This document shows, in pieces, positions 25,456 to 32,815 of a stretch of DNA of 39,135 nt (the stretch's first letter is position 1; each line of letters starts with the position of its first letter). Location of the stretch: the IMG/VR virus record IMGVR_UViG_3300029908_000065, positions 1 to 39,135 of that record; one strand, written 5' to 3'. The DNA is from a virus. The notes under the pieces are model-generated. The model ran no database searches. It saw only the letters and a list, made by a program, of their open reading frames with translations, and was not told where the DNA came from. Position numbers and translations under genes: made by a program.

Positions 25456-25637
25456 TTCAGTGCTGCCTTTCGCCTAGTTATTGTGCGCAACTCTTTCACA
25501 GTGCGGGGGTTGACATGACTTCCATAGCTCACGGGCATCATCCGTCTTCCATCTGAATAGAGCGCATGCTTCTTCCCGCGCTTAAAGAGCCGAAAACCAT
25601 GCTCACGCAAGTGACGCTCGATTTGTGCGTTATTCAT
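25452..25637 (-). CDS. HicA-like small RNA-binding-fold protein
   Basis: A 61-residue protein, MNNAQIERHLREHGFRLFKR followed by GKKHALYSDGRRMMPV and NPRTVKELRTITRRK. The order helix, GF.L.K.GKKHALY.DG...PV, helix fits HicA-type mRNA interferase toxins, which carry a catalytic His at the position of H24. HicA-like proteins are also carried by phages without a toxin role. No clear HicB antitoxin is next to it; the upstream 72-residue gene does not show the HicB pattern clearly. Assignment by eye. Confidence 0.55.
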   Translation of the reverse strand: MNNAQIERHLREHGFRLFKRGKKHALYSDGRRMMPVSYGSHVNPRTVKELRTITRRKAALK

Positions 25638-25848
25638 CTCTAAATCCGATCATGCCGTGAGCCCTCATCACTCCAATAAAGTCTCGGACAATCTCACCAA
25701 TAAGGGCGGCCTTTCTGGTTTGCACTGCCCATATTTTATAATCGGGGCCAGTGCCGAAAGCCTTTTTCTCCCCATCAGTTAGAGTTTTCGTTACGACATA
25801 CTGGCCGTCATCTTCAACTATGACAGTAAACTGCAACTGTTCTTTCAC
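25630..25848 (-). CDS. 72-residue hypothetical protein next to HicA-like gene
   Basis: Begins with GTG (25848), overlapping the upstream membrane peptide's stop as GTGA. The N-terminus MKEQLQFTVIVEDDGQYVV is beta-rich, then DGEKKAFGTGPDYKIWAVQT and the helix GEIVRDFIGVMRAHG. It overlaps the HicA-like gene by 8 bp. It could be a diverged partner of that gene, but the HicB partial RNase H pattern is not evident. Function unknown. Confidence 0.6.
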   Translation of the reverse strand: MKEQLQFTVIVEDDGQYVVTKTLTDGEKKAFGTGPDYKIWAVQTRKAALIGEIVRDFIGVMRAHGMIGFRDE

Positions 25849-25967
25849 TTCATACGCTCCGGCACGAGATAATTTGTGATCACCAACATCAACCCATAGA
25901 TCAAAATCCCTCCAACGAGCACGGGCACCGCGAGCAAACAGGCCAAACTGTAACGTATAATCTTCAT
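25845..25967 (-). CDS. 40-residue single-span membrane peptide
   Basis: The frame MKIIRYSLACLLAVPVLVGG followed by ILIYGLMLVITNYLVPERMK is one long hydrophobic segment with positive residues at the start. The start lies 5 bp after the stop of the upstream gene, and its stop overlaps the next start as GTGA. Small membrane peptides of phages may act in superinfection exclusion or lysis; nothing specific is visible. Confidence 0.6.
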   Translation of the reverse strand: MKIIRYSLACLLAVPVLVGGILIYGLMLVITNYLVPERMK

Positions 25968-25972
25968 TCGTC

Positions 25973-26197
25973 CTATCCCTTTTTAATTTCTTGCCTCATG
26001 GCATCTGCCAACGCTTTTTCAGTCGTGATCTTGATTCGATCCCACGTCTCATAGAGTGTTTTGCATGGTGACTCATTGTCATAATGCTCGTATTCGATCA
26101 CGTCGGCGTTGTGAGCGGCCGTCAAAGCATCTTGAAGGCGTGAGCGAAGGCTAGCTATTCTGCCGTAGTGATATCGAACTTGCTTAGGTGTTGGCAT
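25973..26197 (-). CDS. 74-residue hypothetical protein
   Basis: Begins MPTPKQVRYHYGRIASLRSR and ends ALADAMRQEIKKG, preceded by AAGGTGAAGA as ribosome-binding site. Helical and mixed-charge, with DVIEYEHYDNESPCKTLYETWDRIK in the middle. No family recognised. It ends with TAG six bases before the membrane peptide start. Confidence 0.6.
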   Translation of the reverse strand: MPTPKQVRYHYGRIASLRSRLQDALTAAHNADVIEYEHYDNESPCKTLYETWDRIKITTEKALADAMRQEIKKG

Positions 26198-26203
26198 CGC
26201 TCT

Positions 26204-26392
26204 TCACCTTAGCCCCGTATTTTTCACATGCGTTCCGCATGTCTGGCACCAACCCTGTGCAATCGCAATTTGTCGATCAAGAGCCCGTCTGAGCGTCTCA
26301 CTCACATCAATCCCCATCTTCTTTGCCTGCTTGAGCTTGCTTTGATCAAAGCGCACCCCGATAGCCTTCATCGGCTCACTTCGCTTTTTCAT
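26204..26392 (-). CDS. Small ribbon-helix-helix-like protein
   Basis: A 62-residue protein, MKAIGVRFDQSKLKQAKKMG, then IDVSETLRRALDRQIAIA. The short strand then two helices with VSETLRRALD is the pattern of ribbon-helix-helix DNA-binding proteins (CopG or CcdA-like). The C-terminus has CQTCGTH, a possible metal site. It may be a small regulator of the flanking minus-strand genes. Start overlaps the upstream gene as ATGA. Confidence 0.58.
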   Translation of the reverse strand: MKKRSEPMKAIGVRFDQSKLKQAKKMGIDVSETLRRALDRQIAIAQGWCQTCGTHVKNTGLR

Positions 26393-26556
26393 TTCTTTCC
26401 CCTCTTACGTTTGACCACGCGAGACTTACTCCCGCGCGTGATTGTCGTGTTGATAATTGTATCCCGGCCGCGCGTACCCTTCGCTGGCAACCTCACTTCT
26501 ATGTGCGTCGTATCGCCGTCCACCTGAATGCTCCACCAAGGTTTGTCCGCCTTCAT
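26389..26556 (-). CDS. 55-residue basic hypothetical protein
   Basis: Fills exactly the space between two genes by ATGA overlaps at both ends. It begins MKADKPWWSIQVDGDTTHIE and ends SRVVKRKRGKK; the first part is beta-like, the last 15 residues are very basic. Unknown function; nucleic-acid binding is possible from charge only. Confidence 0.62.
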   Translation of the reverse strand: MKADKPWWSIQVDGDTTHIEVRLPAKGTRGRDTIINTTITRGSKSRVVKRKRGKK

Positions 26557-26957
26557 ACACTCTTTCTAATAAGATCAGCCACGATCTTTGACCCGCCCCG
26601 GATTGCTAGGTTGACCTCTTTTGCCCAAGGTTGGTGCTCATTGTCCTGAAAAATGTAAGCATTTGATTCGCACACCCTGGCGCATCGCTCGCGCTCTTTG
26701 GCGACGGCCTTGTCAATCTCGCTCTGAAGCGGGGGTGTAGGTTGTTGAAACTTTTCGCCCGTGATTGCCGTCCAGAGTTGTTGAAGTAGCTCAGGAGTGA
26801 CAGGGCTTAGCATCGCTACTCCGAAACGCTGTGACAGATAATCCCGTATATGCCAACGGATGAGCGTGAGGGGATTGCCTGATGACTCACGCGCGTGGAT
26901 CATCCCGTTAGTAATTGCTTGCTCAAGTGTTTGCGGCGTGCCTTCAGATAAATTCAT
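26553..26957 (-). CDS. Hypothetical phage protein, about 134 residues
   Basis: Start chosen at ATG 26957 (MNLSEGTPQTLEQA), which overlaps the upstream TGA as ATGA and stands 8 bp after GGAGG; the in-frame GTG at 26966 would be too close to that site. The C-terminal half EIDKAVAKERERCARVCESN followed by AYIFQDN resembles a motif seen in many small phage early proteins (ERERCARVCE). No biochemical role known. Confidence 0.65.
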   Translation of the reverse strand: MNLSEGTPQTLEQAITNGMIHARESSGNPLTLIRWHIRDYLSQRFGVAMLSPVTPELLQQLWTAITGEKFQQPTPPLQSEIDKAVAKERERCARVCESNAYIFQDNEHQPWAKEVNLAIRGGSKIVADLIRKSV

Positions 26958-27163
26958 CTCATACACCTCCTATAAATCTCAGCTCGCATTACAGACGCTT
27001 CAGCCATGACGTTGATCATCTGCATGTCCGGGGATTTTTCTGGTAAGTTTTGGATGCCGTAAATTTTCCTAAACTGTCTGATGAAGTACCGGCGCGTGAG
27101 CTTGAATCCAAACTTCTTTCTCCATCCGTGCGTCTTGACTTTCTTACGCCGCCGCTTGTTCAT
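26954..27163 (-). CDS. Small highly basic protein
   Basis: A 69-residue protein with MNKRRRKKVKTHGWRKKFGF and LTRRYFIRQFRKIYG, then a neutral helical end. The charge suggests nucleic-acid binding. Both ends overlap neighbours as ATGA. No family recognised. Confidence 0.6.
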   Translation of the reverse strand: MNKRRRKKVKTHGWRKKFGFKLTRRYFIRQFRKIYGIQNLPEKSPDMQMINVMAEASVMRAEIYRRCMR

Positions 27164-27438
27164 TTAACCCGTCTCGGTACTGATGCCTCTTTTATTTTGT
27201 CTTTTAAATCCTCAAAAAGTTGGCGAGCTTCACTCATGGTAAGTGTGAGAATATAGCGGCGATCATCCATCCCCATGACAAAAGCAAACCACGCTTCTGC
27301 GTCCATTGGGTCACCCACTTGAGGGATATAGGCGCTCTGCAAGTGGATCACTCCATCAGGTGAAAACATGTCATCCGGCAACTGAGTGACCTTGTGTTGC
27401 TTATACCTTCCCCTATTCCTACGACTTTTAATATTCAT
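27160..27438 (-). CDS. Hypothetical protein, about 92 residues
   Basis: Start chosen at the ATG of MNIKSRRNRGRYKQHK (27438) because it overlaps the lipoprotein stop as ATGA; a longer in-frame form would lie inside that gene. The rest contains WFAFVMGMDDRRYILTLTMS and the helix EARQLFEDLKDKIKEA. No known family. Confidence 0.6.
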   Translation of the reverse strand: MNIKSRRNRGRYKQHKVTQLPDDMFSPDGVIHLQSAYIPQVGDPMDAEAWFAFVMGMDDRRYILTLTMSEARQLFEDLKDKIKEASVPRRVK

Positions 27439-27920
27439 TGGCTGATACTCACAATCACGCCCTGCGAAACATCCACCAAGCAATCGGGCGATCCGGCATA
27501 GGCACCAATGGGAAGCGTGTCATTCACTTCGCCAAGCTCAGTACCCGGATGCGTGGGGTTGCCAAGCTCCTGAGTCACCCCGCTTGCCGCGAACGTATAA
27601 AAGTAGGTTGGGTAAGTAAGGATAATCACCGTCGTGGCACTATCCCAAGCTTGAAGCGCGTCGCATCCCACCTGGCCGGCCGACGCGGCATAGGTGACAG
27701 TCGTCGGAGTGGGGGAGGGCGATGGGCTAGGGGTTGCCGTCACGGTGGGGCTTGGCGTCGGGGTGACAACCGGCGCAGGCGTGCTCACCGTGATGGGCGT
27801 GACAATTGCCGTGCCCGAAGCAACAGGCACGGGCGTGACTGCCGTGGAGCTAGCCGGCGCAGGGCTAGAAGCATTACATGCCGAGAGTGTGAGTGCCAAA
27901 AGTGCCAATAGTGTTTTCAT
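27435..27920 (-). CDS. Phage-encoded lipoprotein with Thr/Pro-rich linker
   Basis: About 161 residues from the ATG at 27920 (MKTLLALLALTLSACNASSP), preceded by GAGGAACGAACG. The start is a lipoprotein signal peptide with lipobox LSAC, so Cys15 would be lipidated. A Thr/Pro/Ser-rich linker follows (TPTPSPTVTATPSPSPSPTP), then a compact domain with two Cys (VGCDALQAW and SPDCLVDVSQG) that may form a disulfide. Phage lipoproteins usually act in superinfection exclusion or as outer-membrane spanins. No lysis genes are near, so exclusion or host-surface alteration is the better guess. Confidence 0.75.
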   Translation of the reverse strand: MKTLLALLALTLSACNASSPAPASSTAVTPVPVASGTAIVTPITVSTPAPVVTPTPSPTVTATPSPSPSPTPTTVTYAASAGQVGCDALQAWDSATTVIILTYPTYFYTFAASGVTQELGNPTHPGTELGEVNDTLPIGAYAGSPDCLVDVSQGVIVSISQ

Positions 27921-27971
27921 CGTTCGTTCCTCAACCTTCTGATTATAGCGTATCACGATGTCATACGGATG

Positions 27972-28337
27972 TCAATACTCATCTGTGAAACTCTTCTTAC
28001 GCCTGACACCTGGGGGGCGCTTAGTATCACGCTCGGCTTTCGTCTTCAAGGTGTGGCACTCGTGACACATGCCCTGTAGCATTTTAGAGGGTACAAACAT
28101 GCGCGGGATAAAACCGTCATCTAAATCGCCCACATTGACGATGTGATCCACTTTCAGTTTCGGGGTGCGCATCTTGCATTTCTCACACACCGTATACCCC
28201 TCTTTGTCCGTACAGCGGTTGACCACGCATTGCCGGGCATAAGAGCGCTGCCACACGAGCCGGACGGCTGATCTAATCTTCTTTATCTCTAATGGGCCGA
28301 GCCCGTCCGTTTTGACTAATTTTCGACTTTTTGCCAC
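27972..28337 (-). CDS. HNH endonuclease
   Basis: A 121-residue protein from GTG at 28337 (SD AGGAGAA). It contains VCEKCKMRTPKLKVDHIVNV, MFVPSKMLQGMCHECHTLKT, an HNH nuclease with CxxC and CxxCH zinc ligands and the DHI catalytic His. Small HNH proteins of phages often aid terminase in cos packaging and are then close to terS; here eight or more small genes lie between. A homing or free-standing early nuclease is also possible. Confidence 0.82.
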   Translation of the reverse strand: MAKSRKLVKTDGLGPLEIKKIRSAVRLVWQRSYARQCVVNRCTDKEGYTVCEKCKMRTPKLKVDHIVNVGDLDDGFIPRMFVPSKMLQGMCHECHTLKTKAERDTKRPPGVRRKKSFTDEY

Positions 28338-28640
28338 TTTTTCTCCTTTTGAGGGGTAACATTGAGCCTACCCGGTAACAAAATACCCAAATACGTCTAA
28401 TTGAATATGCCCGATGTTACCCGGTTACCCCGTTTACCCCCGATTCCTACGCGCGCCTGTACGGGTACGCGCCCGCTCACGCGCGCACTACCCAACCCCT
28501 AACTACTAGATAGATACTATAAAGATCAGGGGTAACAGGGGTATCATTCACAACATTCCTGCAATTTTGCCAGGTAAAAGATGAAATTAAGGTGCTACCC
28601 CTTTGGTGTTTTTGAGGGGTAGCAAAGGGTAACACGGGTA
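28338..28640. repeat. Non-coding block with GGTAAC repeats, possible replication origin
   Basis: No convincing gene lies here. The hexamer GGTAAC, mostly as GGGGTAAC, occurs at about 28353 and 28373, in reverse at 28416 and 28424, and again at 28529 and 28627. A 19-bp direct repeat (28531-28549 and 28628-28646) differs by one base, and its second copy overlaps the primase stop. A perfect 8-bp inverted repeat GCTACCCC/GGGGTAGC lies at 28594-28623. An AT-rich stretch (28500-28525) stands next to the repeats, and GC-rich sequence at 28450-28485. Iterons plus AT-rich DNA beside the primase gene suggest an origin; an operator array is the alternative. Confidence 0.5.
28531..28549 (+). repeat. 19-bp direct repeat, copy A
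   Basis: GGTAACAGGGGTATCATTC; matches 28628-28646 with one mismatch (base 8, G versus C). Confidence 0.85.
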
Positions 28641-28646
28641 TCATTC
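28628..28646 (+). repeat. 19-bp direct repeat, copy B
   Basis: GGTAACACGGGTATCATTC; overlaps the last codons and stop of the primase/helicase gene. Confidence 0.85.
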
Positions 28647-30899
28647 TCCCCTTACCTCAACCCAGCACTTCGCAAGCACTCCATCAATCCGTCGCGTAGT
28701 ACGTTTATACTTCAAACGCCTGAGAATCTTTCCAATCCGTTTCGCTTCATAGTCGCCCGGATGGCCCATCGGTACATTCTCAATCTCACGCCACACATCC
28801 GTCGTCGTGATCGGTGCGCCCCCCGTGCGCGCCTCTAAGAATCGCTTCACGACCACTTCCCACTCATCCGTCCGGTAGCGTTTCTCTTGTTCTCGGTTGG
28901 CGATCTTTTCAAGCTCAGGCGTCAAGTACACCGTCTCACCCAACTGGTAGCGCACCACGGCTTCAGCCCAGAGTTGATCTTTCACCGAGGCCAACCACTT
29001 GCGTTTCACGCACGTCACGACGACGGGCCAGAATCGACGGTTGCCCGTTTCATCATTGAAATATTCCGAGTTATTGGTTGACCCAATGAAGATGCCCTGG
29101 CGAGGGAAGTCCATCGAGCGTCTGCCGTAGGGCGGGCGCACGCGGTCCACTTGCCGCGAGATGAAAGCCTTCACGCTTTCCACGTCGCTTTTGCTGACAC
29201 TGGCAAGCTCGGCCAGTTCAATGATCCACTTGCCCGTCATCTGATCGACGACATCCTTGTGGAGAATTTCGCCCAAGCTATCCGTAAACCAAGCTTGGCC
29301 GGCCAGTGAGCCGAGCGCCATGGACTTGCCCTTGCCCTGGAAGCCCTCAAGCACGAGCACATAGTCAAACTTGCATCCCGGCTCAAAGACGCGCATCACA
29401 GCCGCAACCAAGACTTTACGACTTACCGCGTTAAGATACTCGGCTGGCCCACGCGCTCCAAACGCCTCAATAAGCCATCCATCCAGGCGGGGCACCCCAT
29501 CCCACTCCAAAGCCGATAAGTACCGTCTCACGGGGTGATAGGCGTTTCGGTGAGCCAGTAAAACGTGCGCCTTGAAACAGTTTTCAGTCGAAGGCTCAAA
29601 TCGGTAGTGGCAGGCAATATAGTGCTGGAGTTGAAGGTCATCGCGGTCGGTTACTTCTTTTCCCTTGACACCCCCATAAGGCGTGTCTTTCAGAAAAAAC
29701 GGGCGGTTTGCAAATTCGTCATACCCCACCAAAGGTCCGTCTAAGAAGTGATCTAAGATATGAACGACGTTGCGAAGTGATGCCTTGGGCTTGCCGTTAC
29801 CATCCAAGTCGGGCAAGCGCTCATTGGTTTCATCGCTGATCCGCTTACCTAGCTCAGCGACTTCTTTTTTTGAGGGCTTTTCAAACACGGGCTTATTCTC
29901 AAAACGCCGAGCGATGTCTGTCTCGTAACGAGCTTTGAGCAGCGTGTACTTGTAAAGCCAGTTCACGGCCCGAGCGCGATCCCGGCTTTGCGTGTGGTCA
30001 TAAGCCGCTTCCGCGATCCAGTGATCCGGATTGCTGAGCACACTCAGAATCTCATTATCCGTGAATCCGGCGCGACACATGCTCATAGCGATCGAAAGCA
30101 AAGAAGCCGAGCGATCTTCACAACCCTCGCCCGTTTCAATCATCTTGATCATGGGCACGGAAAGTCGCGAGCTATAGAGGTCAACGTCTACGGCCTTGAA
30201 GTTGGCAGATTCTTGGCTGGAAGTTGGCAGATTCTTGGCTGGAAGTTGGTACTTTTCTGGCATGAAAGTCGGTAAGTGTTTGACCTTTAAGGGCGAAGCC
30301 CAATCGTATTTCATGCCCGTATCGGGATGGATCGAGGGGGGCAAAACGGTTTGTTGACCCGTGCCCATGAAAGCGATTTCCCAGGCTGGGCGAATCCGGT
30401 AGCCCTGCGCGCGTTCCTCCGGTGTCAAGGTCTTCATCTCATGCTTACTGAAAGGCTTATCCCCTTCGCCTGGCATGAGCACTTTCACCTTGTAGGTGGA
30501 GCTTGCAAACTTCATCGCGCGCATGGGTTTTACGGTTTCGACGTAAACGTGCTTACTTCCGTTGCCGCGTCCACTCATCACGATGGGCGCGGTATCCAGG
30601 TCAATGCCCAGCTCCCGAAGTTTTTCATTCATCTCCACCATGGCTTTGCGAGACTTTGATTTCACATCACAGTCAATGGCACCGAGGTACTTCCCTGAGA
30701 TGAGTTTGCTTGGCTCACCCAGGCGCACGCCCACGTTATAGTTTTTCTCAAATGAGTTTTCTAACTCCTCCCAAAGGGGGAAGGGCTTTTGCGCCCAGCC
30801 TTTGGAGGTGACTAGGGGCTTTTTCTTCTTAGGCTCAAGATAAATGAGCGCCATGCCCTTACTATGAAGGGTTTTCAGTTCGGATAGCTTCAAGCTCAT
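28641..30899 (-). CDS. Primase-polymerase/SF3-type helicase (VapE/D5-like)
   Basis: A 752-residue protein. The N-terminus is a prim-pol domain: GAIDCDVK gives the metal-binding D76xD78, and GSKHVYVE gives the SxH motif around H117. The C-terminus is a VirE/VapE-like helicase: Walker A EGFQGKGKS (518-526), Walker B WIIELAEL (558-565), sensor Asn in GIFIGSTNN (602-610), then the NRRFWPV motif. It would prime and unwind phage DNA. A 22-bp tandem repeat (30198-30249) lies in the linker around residues 217-234. ATG overlaps the regulator's stop as ATGA, so both are in one message. Confidence 0.9.
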   Translation of the reverse strand: MSLKLSELKTLHSKGMALIYLEPKKKKPLVTSKGWAQKPFPLWEELENSFEKNYNVGVRLGEPSKLISGKYLGAIDCDVKSKSRKAMVEMNEKLRELGIDLDTAPIVMSGRGNGSKHVYVETVKPMRAMKFASSTYKVKVLMPGEGDKPFSKHEMKTLTPEERAQGYRIRPAWEIAFMGTGQQTVLPPSIHPDTGMKYDWASPLKVKHLPTFMPEKYQLPAKNLPTSSQESANFKAVDVDLYSSRLSVPMIKMIETGEGCEDRSASLLSIAMSMCRAGFTDNEILSVLSNPDHWIAEAAYDHTQSRDRARAVNWLYKYTLLKARYETDIARRFENKPVFEKPSKKEVAELGKRISDETNERLPDLDGNGKPKASLRNVVHILDHFLDGPLVGYDEFANRPFFLKDTPYGGVKGKEVTDRDDLQLQHYIACHYRFEPSTENCFKAHVLLAHRNAYHPVRRYLSALEWDGVPRLDGWLIEAFGARGPAEYLNAVSRKVLVAAVMRVFEPGCKFDYVLVLEGFQGKGKSMALGSLAGQAWFTDSLGEILHKDVVDQMTGKWIIELAELASVSKSDVESVKAFISRQVDRVRPPYGRRSMDFPRQGIFIGSTNNSEYFNDETGNRRFWPVVVTCVKRKWLASVKDQLWAEAVVRYQLGETVYLTPELEKIANREQEKRYRTDEWEVVVKRFLEARTGGAPITTTDVWREIENVPMGHPGDYEAKRIGKILRRLKYKRTTRRIDGVLAKCWVEVRGE
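30198..30249. repeat. 22-bp tandem repeat inside the primase gene
   Basis: Unit GAAGTTGGCAGATTCTTGGCTG occurs twice in full (30198-30219, 30220-30241) with a third partial copy of 8 bp. As 22 is not a multiple of three, the copies are read in different frames, giving QLPAKNLPTSSQESANF. It lies between the prim-pol and helicase domains. Confidence 0.9.
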
Positions 30900-31138
30900 A
30901 CACGCCCCTTCAAGTCTTTTACGGTGAGATAGCCGGCGTGGATCATCAATTCGATGTAGTCGAGTTTTAGGATGCGCGCGAGCACGCGCAGCTTATGCGG
31001 ACTAATTTCAAACTCCTTTCCATTTTCAATCCGGCAGAGATAGGGATTAGAAATTGCACCTTCAGACAAAGTTTCAACGGCTCGGAGTGAAAGCCCCCAA
31101 TGGAGTCGAGCGGCTTTGAGTCTTGCATGGAGTTTCAT
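30896..31138 (-). CDS. XRE-family (Cro/C1-type) regulator
   Basis: An 80-residue protein: MKLHARLKAARLHWGLSLRA, VETLSEGAISNPYLCRIENGK, ISPHKLRVLARILKLDYIEL. The pattern LRAVE...GAISNPYLCRIENGK is an XRE helix-turn-helix, with the Pro-Tyr in the recognition helix turn. It is the first gene of the minus-strand unit, divergent from the helicase gene. It probably binds the palindrome at 31225-31240 or the shared intergenic repeats and sets the balance between the two units. No integrase or large C1-type repressor is visible, so it is not proof of lysogeny. Confidence 0.85.
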   Translation of the reverse strand: MKLHARLKAARLHWGLSLRAVETLSEGAISNPYLCRIENGKEFEISPHKLRVLARILKLDYIELMIHAGYLTVKDLKGRV

Positions 31139-31168
31139 CGTGTCATTTTTCCTTATGAGTGGAAGCCG

Positions 31169-31197
31169 ATAATCAGTCTGCTTAGAAAAAATAGCAA
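31169..31197 (-). promoter_or_regulatory. Candidate sigma70-type promoter for the minus-strand unit
   Basis: On the minus strand TTGCTA (31192-31197) and GATTAT (31169-31174) are 17 bp apart, each matching the consensus at four of six bases. A TAAGGA ribosome-binding site and the regulator ATG follow. Confidence 0.4.
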
Positions 31198-31240
31198 TAG
31201 ACGAAAATAATTATTGCCAAGTCTGCTAACTGGGGTTAGC
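31175..31240. promoter_or_regulatory. Divergent control region with palindrome and direct repeats
   Basis: GCTAAC-TGGG-GTTAGC at 31225-31240 is a perfect 6-bp inverted repeat. AGTCTGCT occurs twice (31175-31182 and 31220-31227), 45 bp apart, both followed by a TA-type step, and the first is followed by a degenerate half-site CTTAG. AATAATTATT at 31206-31215 is a 10-bp palindrome. These are candidate operators of the adjacent XRE regulator, controlling both directions. Confidence 0.5.
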
Positions 31241-31255
31241 GTCCGTTTACAAGTC

Positions 31256-32815
31256 ATGGGCACATTGAGTTTTCATAAAGGTAAGTTTTACTTTGATCAG
31301 TCTTGCGACTCCGAGTCACGCGCTCGCGCTGAGTCGGGATTGTTATGGGATGCGGAAGCCCTTCGATGGGCTACGCGAAGCGCTGACAAGGCGCTTAAGC
31401 TCCGGAGGTTTGCGGATGACAGTGCTGAACGAAAATTTAAAACTACATTCATCACGAAACTGCAACCTCCGGAGTGGATTGAGTACCCCGATCACCTTGA
31501 GCCTAAGCTCTTCCAAATTGAGTCCGCGTGGCACGCGCTTTCCCGCACTCCGGCTTACGTCGCCGATGAAGCGGGATTGGGTAAGACGATCACGTCTATC
31601 CTTTGCATCAATAGCGCCCCTGGACCTACCCTTATCGTGTGTCCCCCCTTTTTGAAGTACAACTGGCTTGCTGAGCTAAAGAAATGGTTGACGGGCGGAT
31701 CATCCATCGCGCTCATTGAAGAGGGAAAAGACTTTGATCGAAAAGCTACGCTTAACGCAGACGTTACTGTCCTACCTGATTCATTGCTGGCTAAGGCCGG
31801 CCTGGATGACCATTTCAAAAGTCGAGCATTCAAGTGGGCTTTCTTCGATGAGAGTCATCGTTTTAAGGAAGAGAAAGCCCAGCGTACACTGGCCGCAATA
31901 GGAGATAATCACCGTGATGGAATTGCCGCCCAAGCCGAAAGAGTCGTCTTACTCTCAGGGACGCCGATACCTAACGGTAGGCCCATCGAGCTATATCCTT
32001 TGCTCGCACGGCTCGCCCCCGCCGCGATCGGAAATCGTTCGGCTCTTGCGTTTGGCAAACGCTTCTGTAATGGGCACGAAGTTGTGCGACATGAGGGAAG
32101 ACGTGTCGTGGTCAATTGGGACTTTCGTGGAGCTTCCAACCTCAAACAACTTCGAAAAGAGCTTCGCGCCGAATTGATGATTAGGCATCTCAAACGTGAC
32201 GTGCTAACCGAGCTTGAGCCAAAGACGCGCAAAATCATATTTTTAGATCGCCCCTCACGGCTCAACAACTTTGAAAAGCGGATACTGAAAGACTACTCCC
32301 TAGATGAGCTGATGACCTCGCACGGCCTGGGCGACATTGCCAAGTACCGTCGCGAGATTGGGGTTGCTAAGATTAAGCCCGCACTTGAAATCTTGATTGA
32401 TCATTTGGAAAACAATCCTGGCAAAGTTGTCGTGTTTGCTCATCACATCGAAGTAGTGGAACGATTGACGGATGGCTTGGTGGACTACGCGCCCCTCATG
32501 ATTCGCGGCGGGATGACGGCAAAAGAAAAGGCCGAGCGTGTGCGCCTCTTCCAAACTGTTAACGCTCACCGCGTGGTCGTAGGCAACATTGATGCAATCG
32601 GGATTGGCAATACTCTGACTGCCGCACCGGATGGGTTTTTTGTGGAATGGTCTTGGCAACCCGGAGCAAACGAGCAGGCCGAAGACCGCTTGCACCGGAT
32701 GACTCAAGCCTACAACTGCTATTTTCGCTATCTCACGATGCGTGGAAGCTTAGATGAACGAATGCTCTATAGTGTGCTCGACAAACAAGAAAATACGGAT
32801 GAGGTGATGGCATGA
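31256..32815 (+). CDS. SNF2-like DNA helicase/translocase
   Basis: About 519 residues from ATG 31256 (MGTLSFHKGKFYFDQ); a TTG at 31214 in frame would place the palindrome within the gene, so the ATG is preferred. Motifs: Walker A DEAGLGKT (104-111), DESH (198-201), SGTP (234-237), and motif VI QAEDRLHRMTQ near the C-terminus, which is the SNF2/SMARCAL1-like signature. Phage SNF2-like proteins are often annotated as helicases of replication or recombination. Its stop overlaps the next start as ATGA. Confidence 0.88.
   Translation: MGTLSFHKGKFYFDQSCDSESRARAESGLLWDAEALRWATRSADKALKLRRFADDSAERKFKTTFITKLQPPEWIEYPDHLEPKLFQIESAWHALSRTPAYVADEAGLGKTITSILCINSAPGPTLIVCPPFLKYNWLAELKKWLTGGSSIALIEEGKDFDRKATLNADVTVLPDSLLAKAGLDDHFKSRAFKWAFFDESHRFKEEKAQRTLAAIGDNHRDGIAAQAERVVLLSGTPIPNGRPIELYPLLARLAPAAIGNRSALAFGKRFCNGHEVVRHEGRRVVVNWDFRGASNLKQLRKELRAELMIRHLKRDVLTELEPKTRKIIFLDRPSRLNNFEKRILKDYSLDELMTSHGLGDIAKYRREIGVAKIKPALEILIDHLENNPGKVVVFAHHIEVVERLTDGLVDYAPLMIRGGMTAKEKAERVRLFQTVNAHRVVVGNIDAIGIGNTLTAAPDGFFVEWSWQPGANEQAEDRLHRMTQAYNCYFRYLTMRGSLDERMLYSVLDKQENTDEVMA

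Noticed and set aside
28594-28623. Terminator after the primase gene
   Set aside because: The 8-bp stem has no T run after it on the minus strand; more likely part of the repeat block.
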